Virus record (IMG/VR): IMGVR_UViG_3300028840_004580
Span: 1 to 44,943 of that record
Length of the DNA stretch: 44,943 nt
Direction: 5' to 3' (one strand)
DNA from: a virus
Position 1 is the stretch's first letter. Every line of letters starts with the position of its first letter. Position numbers and translations under genes: made by a program. This document shows, piece after piece, positions 24,128 through 31,785 of the stretch. Below the pieces are notes generated by a model. That model was not told the origin of the DNA. It searched no databases and was given only the letters and a program-made list of their open reading frames with translations.

Positions 24128-25029
24128 GCTCAAACAAGTTCTTCGTCAAGTCGGAGGTGCTCGAAACTCTCCATCTCAACGGGAAGAGTTACGAGAGGCA
24201 TCTGGCCGCCGTGGACAACGCTCTTCGGTCGTCTCAAGAGGCGGTCTTCGAGGACGGTGTCCGCTTCAGTCGAGTGGCGACGTTCGAGGATCACGTCTTT
24301 GTCGTGTCCGAGGACGGGCGCTTCGGGCTGGTCATGCTCGAGAGGAATGACGGTGAGCTGGTCGTACAGCGCTGGTCAGAGGTTGACCTCCCAGTGGTGA
24401 AAGAAGAGAACGTGTGGGAGCACGTCGAAGAAGAGGTTGGGAAAGCGGTCTCTTCCTTTTTGGAGGGGGACTCGGAGGCAGCCTTCGACCGCCTCCTGGA
24501 AGTGGCGTCATTGGTGCCCCCGAAGCCTCCTTCGGAGATGGAGCTCGTGGAAGGCCTCATTGAGGCACATCTAGGGTCCGAGCGCCCCTGGTTGTCCCTC
24601 ATCGAAGACAAGAGGGGAGCCATCGAGAGCTTTCTTTCGGACGGACTTGACGAGTGCGAAGCGTCCGAAATCAAGTATTTCCGGGGGATTGCAGGAAAAA
24701 GCGAGTATACTTCGGTAGTTGAGTATGCTGAAAAGCTGGTCGAAGGTCTTGACGAGTTGTTAGCCACGGTGGGATGCTCGTTGGAGCAGTTGTCCGAAAG
24801 GGCAGCGTTTTCGGGCGGTCTCGAGGACTCCTTCGAAGCGTTCTGTGAGGACCTGGCTTTGAACCTCGATGACGTTCGTCGCTCTCTCCGAGAGGCCTCG
24901 CAGCAGTTGCAGGAAGAAGCGGCTCTCAGTAGGCTTTGCAAAGCAACGGCGGAGAGACTCCCCGACCTTGATGTAGCAGTACAGTTCATCGCAGCGGTCG
25001 CGCAGAGGTGGGAGGCCGCAGGAGAGTAG
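24124..25029 (+). CDS. Hypothetical head-morphogenesis protein
   Basis: 301 residues starting at GTG 24124, overlapping the portal stop. Acidic (many Glu), predicted helical, with an N-terminal beta-rich part ('VATFEDHVFVVSEDGRFGLVML'). Between portal and scaffold-like genes, so probably a prohead core or assembly protein. No family recognised. Confidence 0.6.
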   Translation: MSSNKFFVKSEVLETLHLNGKSYERHLAAVDNALRSSQEAVFEDGVRFSRVATFEDHVFVVSEDGRFGLVMLERNDGELVVQRWSEVDLPVVKEENVWEHVEEEVGKAVSSFLEGDSEAAFDRLLEVASLVPPKPPSEMELVEGLIEAHLGSERPWLSLIEDKRGAIESFLSDGLDECEASEIKYFRGIAGKSEYTSVVEYAEKLVEGLDELLATVGCSLEQLSERAAFSGGLEDSFEAFCEDLALNLDDVRRSLREASQQLQEEAALSRLCKATAERLPDLDVAVQFIAAVAQRWEAAGE

Positions 25030-25038
25030 GAGGACAGA

Positions 25039-26076
25039 ATGCCGACCAACATCGTGGTGCCATCTCTGAAGGAAGACTTCGAAGCGCTGGGGCTTCAACT
25101 CCCGAGGAAACAAGTCCTCGCGGAGGGGAACGCTTCTGACTATGAAGACGACGATGTCGAGGCGCAGACCGCGGAGGACTTCGAAGGCGAGGGTGCCGAG
25201 TTCACCGAGGAGGAGCTCCAGCAGTACCTCGGGGAAGAGGAAGATAGGGTCGTCGAAGACCTCATGGATCTCTTCCAGGAGGAGGAGTACACCGAAGAGC
25301 GCCTCGATTTGGCACTCGGTGTTCTCGAGGCTTTCGAAGAAGCCGACATCGATCCCGATGACCTCAGTGAAGAGGACATGGGGCGTGCTCTCAAGAGCTT
25401 CTGTGAGGACAATGAACTGCCCCTGGTGGAGTTCAAGTTCCTCAAGAAGATGTTCGGTGCCGAAGCGCGCAAGAAGGCCCGTGAGCGCAAGAAAGGACGT
25501 CGTGGAAAGAAGGCCGCTCTGGCGCGGGCTTCCAAGAAGTTCCGCAAGTCCGGGCTCGGTCGTCGATTTGCCAAGAAGTACGCGAAGATCAAGAAGAAGT
25601 TCGGCGACGTCCTGAAGAAGGGCAAGAAGCGCCTCACGGGCGTGCTCGGGATGTCCGCGGACACGAAGGTTGCGAACCTCATCGAGGGGATCGAAGGCCT
25701 CGTGGGCGAAGTGGACGATGGTCGGTCCGACGACGCGATCAAGAGCTTCCGTTTCATCGAGGAGATCTCGGGGTTGCTCTCCGAGGCGTTCGCCCAGTTC
25801 CATCAGGAGGACAAGGGGCAACGCTACGATGAGCTCGCAGCTGCGTATGCGAAGCTTGGCGTGGCAGCGGGGTCACTCGCGGAAGGCCTCGAGGAAGAGG
25901 AGTTCTCTGCCGAAGACGCTGAGATCGTCGAGGCGTTCCAGCGTCAGATGAAGCACCTCCTCGATGGCGCGGAGCTCTACGAGAGCCTCACGGGCGATCC
26001 CGGCCTGGCCGAGAAGTGCGGCAAGGGCCACGACGACGAGGGTGAGAAGAACGAGGAGGACGAGGAGGGAAACTGA
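25039..26076 (+). CDS. Probable prohead core/scaffold-like protein
   Basis: 345 residues with three zones: an acidic N-terminal third (runs of D/E), a highly basic middle (about 145-200, 'KKARERKKGRRGKKAALAR' and similar), and an acidic helical C-terminus ending in a run of Glu/Asp. Charge-segmented helical proteins in this position are typical of phage scaffold/core or DNA-condensing internal proteins. Several L-x-E sites (for example YLGE) could be cut by the protease encoded downstream. Good AGGAGG ribosome site before ATG 25039. Exact role inferred from position. Confidence 0.55.
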   Translation: MPTNIVVPSLKEDFEALGLQLPRKQVLAEGNASDYEDDDVEAQTAEDFEGEGAEFTEEELQQYLGEEEDRVVEDLMDLFQEEEYTEERLDLALGVLEAFEEADIDPDDLSEEDMGRALKSFCEDNELPLVEFKFLKKMFGAEARKKARERKKGRRGKKAALARASKKFRKSGLGRRFAKKYAKIKKKFGDVLKKGKKRLTGVLGMSADTKVANLIEGIEGLVGEVDDGRSDDAIKSFRFIEEISGLLSEAFAQFHQEDKGQRYDELAAAYAKLGVAAGSLAEGLEEEEFSAEDAEIVEAFQRQMKHLLDGAELYESLTGDPGLAEKCGKGHDDEGEKNEEDEEGN

Positions 26077-26078
26077 CC

Positions 26079-26255
26079 GTGGGCCGTCGCGCCAAGTCTT
26101 GGCGTAGAAGGCGGTCGGCGTACAGCAGCGGACGGAAGGAGCTCATCGGCTTCGAATCGTCGAAGCGACGGAAAACCCGGAAGGTGAAAAAGAAGTCGAA
26201 ATCGGCTCTTGACTACACGCCCTTCAAGGGGGTCTTCCGGTGGCGAAGGTACTGA
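26079..26255 (+). CDS. Very small, highly basic protein
   Basis: 58 residues from GTG 26079, with GAGGAGG upstream and only 2 nt after the previous stop. Nearly 40% Arg+Lys, including 'SWRRRRSAYS' and 'KRRKTRKVKKKSKSA', ending 'FKGVFRWRRY'. It fits neatly between scaffold-like gene and protease, with no overlap. Composition suggests binding to DNA or to the acidic scaffold. Comparable tiny core proteins exist in T4-type heads (such as gp67/gp68), but no similarity can be claimed. Confidence 0.6.
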   Translation: MGRRAKSWRRRRSAYSSGRKELIGFESSKRRKTRKVKKKSKSALDYTPFKGVFRWRRY

Positions 26256-26264
26256 GGGATTGAA

Positions 26265-27914
26265 ATGGCGGGCGTCCAACAAACCAGCTTGCCGGTTTCG
26301 GAGGCAGGACAAATGGCGGACAAGGTGCTGACAGAGGACTCCGTTGCCATCAACGGCGACCTTCCCGTACTTCGCGAGTTTCTGGACGAGCTGGCCCCTC
26401 TGGAGATTCTGGAGGACAAGCGTACTGGTCGTGTTCGTGTTCGTGGAGAGTTCGGGCGGTATGACGAGGCGACAGAGAACAAGCGCCTTTACCCGCTGCC
26501 CCTCTGGGAGCGTGAGATCAAGCGTCTCGAGAGCAGCTTCGGTCAGCGGAAGGTGTTCGGAGAGCTCGATCACCCCTCCGATGGAAAGACCGCGCTCTCC
26601 CGCGTATCTCATATCATCACCAACTTGACCGTTGGCCAGGACGGGAAGATCTACGGTGAAGCCGAGATTCTTCCCACCAGCCGGGGCAAGGACCTCGCGG
26701 CTCTTCTCAGGAGCGGTTGCCGCGTGGGCGTCAGCTCCAGGGGCTACGGGACAACCAAGCCCAACCAGCGCGGGCAGGACGTGGTCCAGGAGGACTACCG
26801 GCTTGTCGCGTTCGATTTCGTTGCGGATCCTGCGGACCAGGATGCCTACCCCGAGCTCGTGAGCGAAGATGTCGATACCGGTTCCGGCAGGTTCCTCTTC
26901 GAGGGCGTGGAGCTCAAGGTGACGCCGCTGACCGAAGAGGTGCCGGATGTGCACGTCGAGGGCGTCGATGACGACACCCTCGAGATCGCGAAGGTCCAGG
27001 TCCGGGACGAGATGGAGGCGAAGCTCTCCGAGATGCTCTTGTCCCGCATGGGCGAAATTCGGGCGCAGGTCGAGGAGCAGGTCCGGGAGGAGTTTTCGGC
27101 GGACCCGGCGGAGACGCAGAAGGCCCTGGCGCTCGAGCAGATCTCCCAAATCTTGAGTCCGTTCATGCTGTCCGAGGAGTCCGTGGATGTCCTGGCTGCA
27201 AAGGACGCAGAGCTGGCGGACCTCCGGGCGCAGCTGGAAGAGCGGGATGCCCGGATCGAGGAGCTCCAGGAGGAGGTGGAAGAGATGATGGAGGCCGCCC
27301 AGGTGGCCGGCTATCTCTGCTACCTCGAGCGGGCTGTCTCTGGGCACCCACAGGCCAATCGCGTGAGGCGGCTAGTCGGGGATGTCACGGAGTACGCTTC
27401 CGTGGAAGAGTTCCAGGAGCGTGTGGACGCAGCGCTGGCTGAGCTGGGGGACCTCGCGTCTCTGCAGGAAGCGCGGCACGAGAAGGCGCAGGAAGAGAGG
27501 GCCGAGCTCATTGAGCGCAGTGGGAAGCTCGAGTTGGCTCTGGAGAAGGCTCTGGAGGCCCTGAAGGTCACAGGTCTTCGCCTGTACGCCGAGCAGCGTC
27601 TGCATACGAATCCGCACGCGCACAAGATCCGGTCCATCCTGGAGTCGGTCCAGTCGATCGACTCCAAGGAAGAGGTCGATGCTCTCATCGAGGAGAGTCG
27701 GCCGAAGAAGAGAGGAAGAGAGTCTGTGCGGCAGCTTGCTGCACGGCTGAGCGAAGAGTTCGGCGGTGGTCTTAGAGGCACGCCGCGCGACGAAGAGGAG
27801 CCGTGGCCGAAGCCGAGGGGCGGGCGTCAACTCGTCTCCGAGGATTCCGGGGGCTACAACGGATTATCATGTTCACTTGAGGATCTCAGGCCGCTGCTGC
27901 CCCCGGGGGCCTGA
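26265..27914 (+). CDS. Prohead maturation protease (S80/gp21-like) fused to scaffold
   Basis: 549 residues. The first 200 contain the S80 protease signature: 'FGELDHPSDGKT', 'SRVSHIIT' (H116), 'GEAEILPTSRGKDLAALL', 'VGVSSRGYG' (nucleophile S157 or S158) and 'FDFVADPADQDAY' (D184). In T4 this enzyme degrades the scaffold and trims capsid and internal proteins after (L/I)-x-E. Residues 230-480 are long acidic coiled coils ('LRAQLEERDARIEELQEEVE'), so protease and scaffold are one chain, unlike separate T4 gp21 and gp22. The C-terminus is disordered. It probably processes the leaders of cargo proteins described elsewhere in this window. Confidence 0.85.
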   Translation: MAGVQQTSLPVSEAGQMADKVLTEDSVAINGDLPVLREFLDELAPLEILEDKRTGRVRVRGEFGRYDEATENKRLYPLPLWEREIKRLESSFGQRKVFGELDHPSDGKTALSRVSHIITNLTVGQDGKIYGEAEILPTSRGKDLAALLRSGCRVGVSSRGYGTTKPNQRGQDVVQEDYRLVAFDFVADPADQDAYPELVSEDVDTGSGRFLFEGVELKVTPLTEEVPDVHVEGVDDDTLEIAKVQVRDEMEAKLSEMLLSRMGEIRAQVEEQVREEFSADPAETQKALALEQISQILSPFMLSEESVDVLAAKDAELADLRAQLEERDARIEELQEEVEEMMEAAQVAGYLCYLERAVSGHPQANRVRRLVGDVTEYASVEEFQERVDAALAELGDLASLQEARHEKAQEERAELIERSGKLELALEKALEALKVTGLRLYAEQRLHTNPHAHKIRSILESVQSIDSKEEVDALIEESRPKKRGRESVRQLAARLSEEFGGGLRGTPRDEEEPWPKPRGGRQLVSEDSGGYNGLSCSLEDLRPLLPPGA

Positions 27915-27946
27915 CCAGTTTGTTGTTCTCACCAAAGGAGGGCGAG

Positions 27947-29449
27947 GTGGAAGCTCGTCGAATGATCATCGAAGACAGCACGGGGACGATCGCCGACCAG
28001 CGACTGGTCAGTGTCCTGGTGGAGAAGTGGGACGACCTGATGGAGGGCATGCCCGGCCGCACGCCCTTCGATATGTATCGCAAGGGCTGCCTGGCGATGC
28101 TGTTCGAGAATCAGGCCCGTCACCTCCGTGCCATGTCGGAAGAGACCCGCGCCATCAACGTGGGCTACTTCACCAAGTTCATCTTCCCGGTGCTCACCCG
28201 GGTGTTCCCCAATCTCATCGCGAACGAGATCGTCTCTGTTCAGCCGATGACCGCACCGCAAGGCGCAGTCTTCTATCTGGACTACGTGTACGCGACCACC
28301 AAGGGTGCGGTCACGGCAGGGGAGATCTTCCCGCGCGATTTCAACCAGAACTACACGTCCGAGTATGTGGACGGCGAGGTTCTGGCAGTTGGTGACGGCA
28401 TCAACTACGTGTCTGGTCAGACGCCTCTGTCGGTCAGCCTGTCGTTCACCCCGGTCCACAAGCCCAGCACCGATCGCGGCATCCAGGTGATCATCCGTGA
28501 GATCAGTGCTGCGGACGGAAGCACCGTGCAGGAAGGCTTCTTCCTTGCGGACGGGACCGCCGACACCGGTGCCACCAGCAATCTCACTGCGGGTACGCTC
28601 AACTACTCGAACGGTGCGATTGCGGGAGTCTTCTTCGATGCTGCGCCGCTCAACGGCAACCAGATCAAGATGTACTACCGCTACGACGGTGAGCTGAACA
28701 CCCTCCTCCCGAGGATGAAGCTCGACGTCAAGAAGGCCGTCATCGAGGCCGAGAGCCGTCGCCTGAAGGCTCTGTGGTCCAGCGAGGCCGCTGAGGACCT
28801 CCGGGCGCTCCAGGGTATCGAGGCCGAGGCCGAGCTCGTTTCCGCCGCCGCCCAGGAGATGGCGCTCGAGATCGATCGTGAGATCATCACGGATCTCTTT
28901 CTGGCCAGCACCGGGACGACCGACGTCTTCGATCGCATCCCGCCCGCCGGGATCAGCGAGGTCGACCACCTGCGGAGCATCATCACGAGCTTCAGCCGGG
29001 TGTCCAACGGCATCCACAAAGCCACGCTGCGTGCGCCGGCCAACTGGATCGTCACCTCGCCCGAGATCAGCGCGCTCATCGAGCAGCTGACCACCCACGG
29101 CGACTTCCGGCCCATTTGGAGTTCGGGTCCGCAGTTCGGTGCGCCGCTCGACATGCCGCGTCCCATGACGCAGCACGGTCAGTTCGGCGTGTACAAGAAC
29201 GGCACGCTTATGAACAAGTGGGTCGTCTACATCGACCCCTTCTTCCAGAGCGACATGGCCCTGATCGGGCTGAAGGGCGCCAGCTACCTCGACAGTGGGT
29301 TCGTGTGGGCTCCCTACATTCCGCTGCAGGTAACTCCGACCTTCCTCGATCCGAACGACATGAGCTTCCGCAAGGGTCTTCGCACGCGATACGCGAAGAA
29401 ATTGCTCCGATCGGAATATTATGGGCAGCTGCGAGTGCAGAACCTGTAA
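27947..29449 (+). CDS. Major capsid protein, T4 gp23-like, with inserted beta domain
   Basis: 500 residues from GTG 27947, chosen because AAGGAGGG lies 5 nt upstream; an earlier TTG has none. HK97-fold myovirus features include 'MYRKGCLAMLFENQARHL' near the N-terminus and the C-terminal 'VVYIDPFFQSDMALIGLKG', 'DSGFVWAPYIPL', 'TRYAKKLL' and 'YYGQLRV'. A beta-rich insertion at about 136-250 ('YVDGEVLAVGDG' to 'MYYRYDGEL') has a stand-alone paralogue at 33226. L-x-E sites such as 'DDLME' (about 33) may mark the propeptide cleavage. The last 24 nt recur twice downstream. Followed by a strong terminator. Confidence 0.92.
   Translation: MEARRMIIEDSTGTIADQRLVSVLVEKWDDLMEGMPGRTPFDMYRKGCLAMLFENQARHLRAMSEETRAINVGYFTKFIFPVLTRVFPNLIANEIVSVQPMTAPQGAVFYLDYVYATTKGAVTAGEIFPRDFNQNYTSEYVDGEVLAVGDGINYVSGQTPLSVSLSFTPVHKPSTDRGIQVIIREISAADGSTVQEGFFLADGTADTGATSNLTAGTLNYSNGAIAGVFFDAAPLNGNQIKMYYRYDGELNTLLPRMKLDVKKAVIEAESRRLKALWSSEAAEDLRALQGIEAEAELVSAAAQEMALEIDREIITDLFLASTGTTDVFDRIPPAGISEVDHLRSIITSFSRVSNGIHKATLRAPANWIVTSPEISALIEQLTTHGDFRPIWSSGPQFGAPLDMPRPMTQHGQFGVYKNGTLMNKWVVYIDPFFQSDMALIGLKGASYLDSGFVWAPYIPLQVTPTFLDPNDMSFRKGLRTRYAKKLLRSEYYGQLRVQNL
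29426..29449. repeat. Capsid-gene 3' end, copy 1 (native)
   Basis: The last 24 nt of the capsid gene, encoding QLRVQNL plus TAA. The same 24 nt occur at 30717-30740, and 15 of them recur at 31782-31796 within a 19-nt match to copy 2. Confidence 0.9.
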
Positions 29450-29461
29450 TAACGACGGGGG

Positions 29462-29490
29462 TTGACGCCCCCGCGCGAAGAAGCTAAAGT
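29462..29490 (+). promoter_or_regulatory. Promoter overlapping the capsid terminator
   Basis: TTGACG, 17-nt spacer, TAAAGT. A start about 7 nt downstream would fall inside the 5' arm of the terminator stem, so RNA from this promoter could not form the full hairpin and would read into the endonuclease gene. Confidence 0.5.
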
Positions 29491-29492
29491 AG

Positions 29493-29527
29493 TCCCCACG
29501 TCCCGTAACTGCGGCGTGGGGATTTTT
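29493..29527 (+). terminator. Terminator of the head operon
   Basis: 8-bp stem (TCCCCACG with CGTGGGGA), 14-nt loop, then a run of five T. Lies 43 nt after the capsid stop codon. Confidence 0.8.
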
Positions 29528-29531
29528 CGTT

Positions 29532-30374
29532 ATGGCGGTGATCAACTGGGGCTTTTTCGAAGGGTGGTCGCCTGAGCTGGCGTGGTGGCTCGGGGTGCTC
29601 TACGGGGACGGGAACGTCTACGCGAAGCGCGGAACCTACCGTGTCAGCATGGTTGGGAACCGCGCCACAGCCGAGCGTTGGCTGGCGTTGTTTGCCCCGG
29701 AGAAGACGCCGAAGCGCATCAGGAAGGGCGTCAGGGCTGTTCAGGCCTATGCGGACTCGAAGCAGCTCGTAGAGCTTGTGGAAGAGCGCTTTGGGATCTG
29801 CGGGCCGAAGACGCATGACCTCCGGTGGCCCCTGGAGTTGCCGCGGGAGCTGGAGCCGCATTTCTTCCGTGGTCTCTGGGATGCCGATGGCCACGTGTCT
29901 CTGTCGAAGAGGGGGAAGGGGCAGGGCAACGACTACCCTCTGGCTATGTATTCGAGCGCGTGTCGCACGTTTCTCCAGACCATGCGTGTGCGGTTGATGC
30001 GCTGGACAGGGGTGTCTAGGGCGGCGATCGTGGAGCAGTGTAAGGGCCGCTCTTTTTGGTATTCCGTGAAGTGGACGGGTTCGAAGGCGATCCTCGTGCT
30101 CGACTATCTGTACCTCGAGGCGCCCGAGCATATCAGGAACGAGACGAAGTATCAGGTCTACCGGGAAGCCAGAGAGCACTACTTGGACGTTCAGATGGCC
30201 TTGTGCGCGTGCGGGCGGCCGGTCACGCGCGAGGACCAGTGTCAGGCCTGCTGGTGGAAGGGGCGGCGGAAGACGGGCAAGGGGACGCTCTGTGAAGAAT
30301 GTAACGAGAAGCCGGTGCTGGCGAAGGGCTTGTGCTCGGCGTGTTACACGCGGAAGCGCAGAGCCTGTGCTTGA
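29532..30374 (+). CDS. Free-standing LAGLIDADG homing endonuclease with C-terminal zinc fingers
   Basis: 280 residues. Two dodecapeptides, 'WWLGVLYGDGNVY' near the N-terminus and 'FFRGLWDADGHVSL' about 100 residues later, define a single-chain LAGLIDADG nuclease; the acidic residue of each motif is present. The last 60 residues carry three Cys-x2-Cys-like pairs (CACG, CQAC, CEEC and CSAC), a zinc-binding tail probably for DNA recognition. The ATG at 29532 must be close to the true start because motif 1 begins at residue 17; only a weak GGGGA site precedes it. Inserted directly after the capsid gene, a typical place for a homing gene that spreads by cutting the uninterrupted locus. Confidence 0.85.
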   Translation: MAVINWGFFEGWSPELAWWLGVLYGDGNVYAKRGTYRVSMVGNRATAERWLALFAPEKTPKRIRKGVRAVQAYADSKQLVELVEERFGICGPKTHDLRWPLELPRELEPHFFRGLWDADGHVSLSKRGKGQGNDYPLAMYSSACRTFLQTMRVRLMRWTGVSRAAIVEQCKGRSFWYSVKWTGSKAILVLDYLYLEAPEHIRNETKYQVYREAREHYLDVQMALCACGRPVTREDQCQACWWKGRRKTGKGTLCEECNEKPVLAKGLCSACYTRKRRACA

Positions 30375-30399
30375 CGCTTCTGGGATGTGCCCGGCAGTA
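30370..30399 (+). promoter_or_regulatory. Promoter of leader-cassette gene 30424
   Basis: TTGACG, 18-nt spacer, CAGTAT. Similar to the element at 30805 (TTGACG ... CGGCAAGAT). The -10 is weak. Confidence 0.4.
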
Positions 30400-30423
30400 T
30401 GAAGCGCAACAGGAGGGCGGAGC

Positions 30424-30711
30424 ATGAGTAAGCTATCAGAAGCGGTGGAACGAGGGCGGGAGCTGTTGAGTGAGGTGAAGATGCCTCCGAAGGGGGTACT
30501 GAATGCGGCAGTCAAGGCGATGCGTTTGTATCTAGGGTCTGTCGGTTATGCTTCGCCTCGTCAAGAGGAACGTTTCTATCAAAGGGCCACGAAGGCGGTT
30601 ACCAAGGTGGTGAAGGCCTCTGGTCTACCTCATTCGGTGGCATGGGAGCAGATTGAGGCGCAAGCGAGAAAGCAAGGCGTGTTGCGACCGCAACCGGGCA
30701 AGGATATGTGA
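30424..30711 (+). CDS. Leader-tagged small protein 1
   Basis: 95 residues, own promoter, AGGAGGGCGG ribosome site. Residues 1-17 (MSKLSEAVERGRELLSE) are the shared leader, ending in L-S-E before V-K. The remaining 78 residues are basic and helical ('PPKGVLNAAVKAMRLYLGS', 'KAVTKVVKASGLPHSVAWEQ') with no recognised family. Predicted to be loaded in the capsid, trimmed, and delivered, by analogy with T4 internal proteins. The mature part has no cysteine or signal peptide. Confidence 0.65.
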   Translation: MSKLSEAVERGRELLSEVKMPPKGVLNAAVKAMRLYLGSVGYASPRQEERFYQRATKAVTKVVKASGLPHSVAWEQIEAQARKQGVLRPQPGKDM

Positions 30712-30716
30712 CCGGA

Positions 30717-30740
30717 CAGCTGCGAGTGCAGAACCTGTAA
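30717..30740. repeat. Capsid-gene 3' end, copy 2
   Basis: Identical over 24 nt to the end of the capsid gene, but placed 5 nt after an unrelated stop codon and out of any gene. It continues as TAAGCGC, shared with copy 3 but not with copy 1. Confidence 0.9.
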
Positions 30741-30769
30741 GCGCTGATCTTCTCTTCGGGCTCGACACT

Positions 30770-30800
30770 AGGCCGCTTCCTTCTGGGGGCGGCCTTTCTT
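30770..30800 (+). terminator. Rho-independent terminator after 30424
   Basis: 7-bp stem AGGCCGC/GCGGCCT with a T/C-rich tail (TTCTTCG). The loop is 12 nt. It closes the first leader cassette. Confidence 0.6.
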
Positions 30801-30804
30801 CGTC

Positions 30805-30834
30805 TTGACGGGTAGGGGGGCCTCTCGGCAAGAT
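30805..30834 (+). promoter_or_regulatory. Promoter of leader-cassette gene 30859
   Basis: TTGACG, 18-nt spacer, CAAGAT, immediately downstream of a terminator. Followed by GAAGGAGGG and the ATG. Confidence 0.4.
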
Positions 30835-30858
30835 GGGGCGTAGAAGGAGGGTCGAGGC

Positions 30859-31191
30859 ATGAGCAGATTGTCGGAAGCAGTGGACCGGGGTCGAGAGCTT
30901 TTCGACGAAGCGAAAGCTGGAGGGATCAAGTTGACTGTCATCCGGTCGAAACACGGTCCCACGGTCAAGGTCGGGATTGAGACGATCTACAGGAAGACTC
31001 GCGTGTGGGGGGAGACCCTTCCGATACACCTCGAGTTGGACAAAATTGATCTGGGGCTGGTGCGACAGGTTCTTCCCGATACCAAGCTTCACCGAGAGAC
31101 TTCTCCGGGGGCGGGTTCTCGTCTTGGCGTTCCCATGAGCCTTCAGATGAAGATCGAGAAGGCTGTGCTCGCGAAGTTGAAAGCTCTGTAG
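30859..31191 (+). CDS. Leader-tagged small protein 2
   Basis: 110 residues. The leader MSRLSEAVDRGRELFDE ends with F-D-E before A-K. The mature part looks beta-rich first ('IKLTVIRSKHGPTVKVGIE'), then helical at the C-terminus ('LQMKIEKAVLAKLKAL'). Unrecognised. It has its own promoter and a weak terminator, so it is an independent cassette like its neighbours. Capsid delivery is inferred from the leader. Confidence 0.65.
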   Translation: MSRLSEAVDRGRELFDEAKAGGIKLTVIRSKHGPTVKVGIETIYRKTRVWGETLPIHLELDKIDLGLVRQVLPDTKLHRETSPGAGSRLGVPMSLQMKIEKAVLAKLKAL

Positions 31192-31212
31192 ATCCCCTTT
31201 CTGATCTTTTTT
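31190..31212 (+). terminator. Weak terminator after 30859
   Basis: 5-bp stem AGATC/GATCT overlapping the stop codon, followed by six T. Short stem, so efficiency is doubtful. Confidence 0.4.
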
Positions 31213-31223
31213 GCTTTTCCCTG

Positions 31224-31251
31224 TTGACATAGGCGTCAGAGGGTGTATGCT
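31224..31251 (+). promoter_or_regulatory. Strong promoter of 31296
   Basis: Consensus -35 TTGACA, 16-nt spacer, TATGCT. The best -35 match in this island together with 31962. Confidence 0.6.
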
Positions 31252-31295
31252 TAGCTTCAGTTGACGGACACAACGTTCCAACGGAGGGGAACACG

Positions 31296-31565
31296 ATGAC
31301 TACCGACACCACCAAGACCACGATCGAGACTCCCGAAGTCAGTTTCGCGCTGCGCTGCCACTACACGAAGCACGAGGCGGCGAAGGCCATCGGGTGCCAT
31401 TTCCAGAAGCAGGGGCTCCACGTGGATTCCATCGAGTACGATGGGGCTGACCGGCTCTATTGGGTGAACTGTTCCTGGTGGGACGGTTCTCACGAGCACT
31501 TCTTCGGGATGGTCGCCTGCGCCTGCAAGCAGCGGGACGGGTCCTACAAGGTCATCGAGAAATGA
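31296..31565 (+). CDS. Hypothetical protein in a monocistronic unit
   Basis: 89 residues; ACGGAGGGG ribosome site. Threonine-rich N-terminus, then a compact alpha/beta domain with 'HYTKHEAAKAIGCHFQKQG' and 'WVNCSWWDGSHEHFFGMVACACK'. Four cysteines and several histidines could bind metal, but no standard finger spacing is present. It has the strong promoter at 31224 and the terminator at 31577, suggesting early or independent expression. No leader. Function unknown. Confidence 0.65.
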   Translation: MTTDTTKTTIETPEVSFALRCHYTKHEAAKAIGCHFQKQGLHVDSIEYDGADRLYWVNCSWWDGSHEHFFGMVACACKQRDGSYKVIEK

Positions 31566-31576
31566 TCTGCTCGTAG

Positions 31577-31603
31577 GGGATGTCCTGTAGGGACATCCCT
31601 TTT
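31577..31603 (+). terminator. Rho-independent terminator after 31296
   Basis: Perfect 9-bp stem GGGATGTCC/GGACATCCC, 5-nt loop, TTTT. Textbook form. Confidence 0.85.
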
Positions 31604-31618
31604 CTGTGATCTGGTTGC

Positions 31619-31654
31619 TATGCTCGGTGTCGTCGTTGTTTGGAGGAGGAAGCT
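31619..31654 (+). promoter_or_regulatory. Duplicated upstream element of leader genes, copy A
   Basis: TATGCTCGG, then a CGTCGTT-TTTGGAGG stretch just before the ATG. The same block stands before the leader gene at 33849. TATGCT may be a -10; the -35 is unclear. Confidence 0.45.
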
Positions 31655-31756
31655 ATGAGTTCGTTGTCAGAGACCATCCAGAAGGGCCGGGAGTTCTTGG
31701 GCGAGGCAAAGGCTGCAGCACCTTTGCCGGACGCTGGTCGCGCTGGGCTACTATGA
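31655..31756 (+). pseudogene. Truncated leader-tagged gene (remnant)
   Basis: The reading frame has an intact ribosome site and leader (MSSLSETIQKGREFLGE, then A-K), but after residue 20 it runs into an out-of-frame copy of another gene (31713-31785 repeats 32922-32994) and stops at residue 33. The original cargo is missing. It shows that the leader module is a separable unit that has been joined to foreign sequence. It may still make a 33-residue peptide. Confidence 0.7.
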
Positions 31757-31785
31757 CGATACCACAGGGAGAGCTCTTCGCGTGC
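31713..31785. repeat. 73-bp duplicate of part of gene 32847
   Basis: Matches 32922-32994 with a single T/C difference. It joins the leader remnant on the left to a capsid-gene 3' end on the right. Confidence 0.9.

Noticed and set aside
27929-29545. Minus-strand open frame of 538 codons opposite the capsid gene
   Set aside because: Entirely antisense to the well-identified capsid gene, with no recognisable motif.
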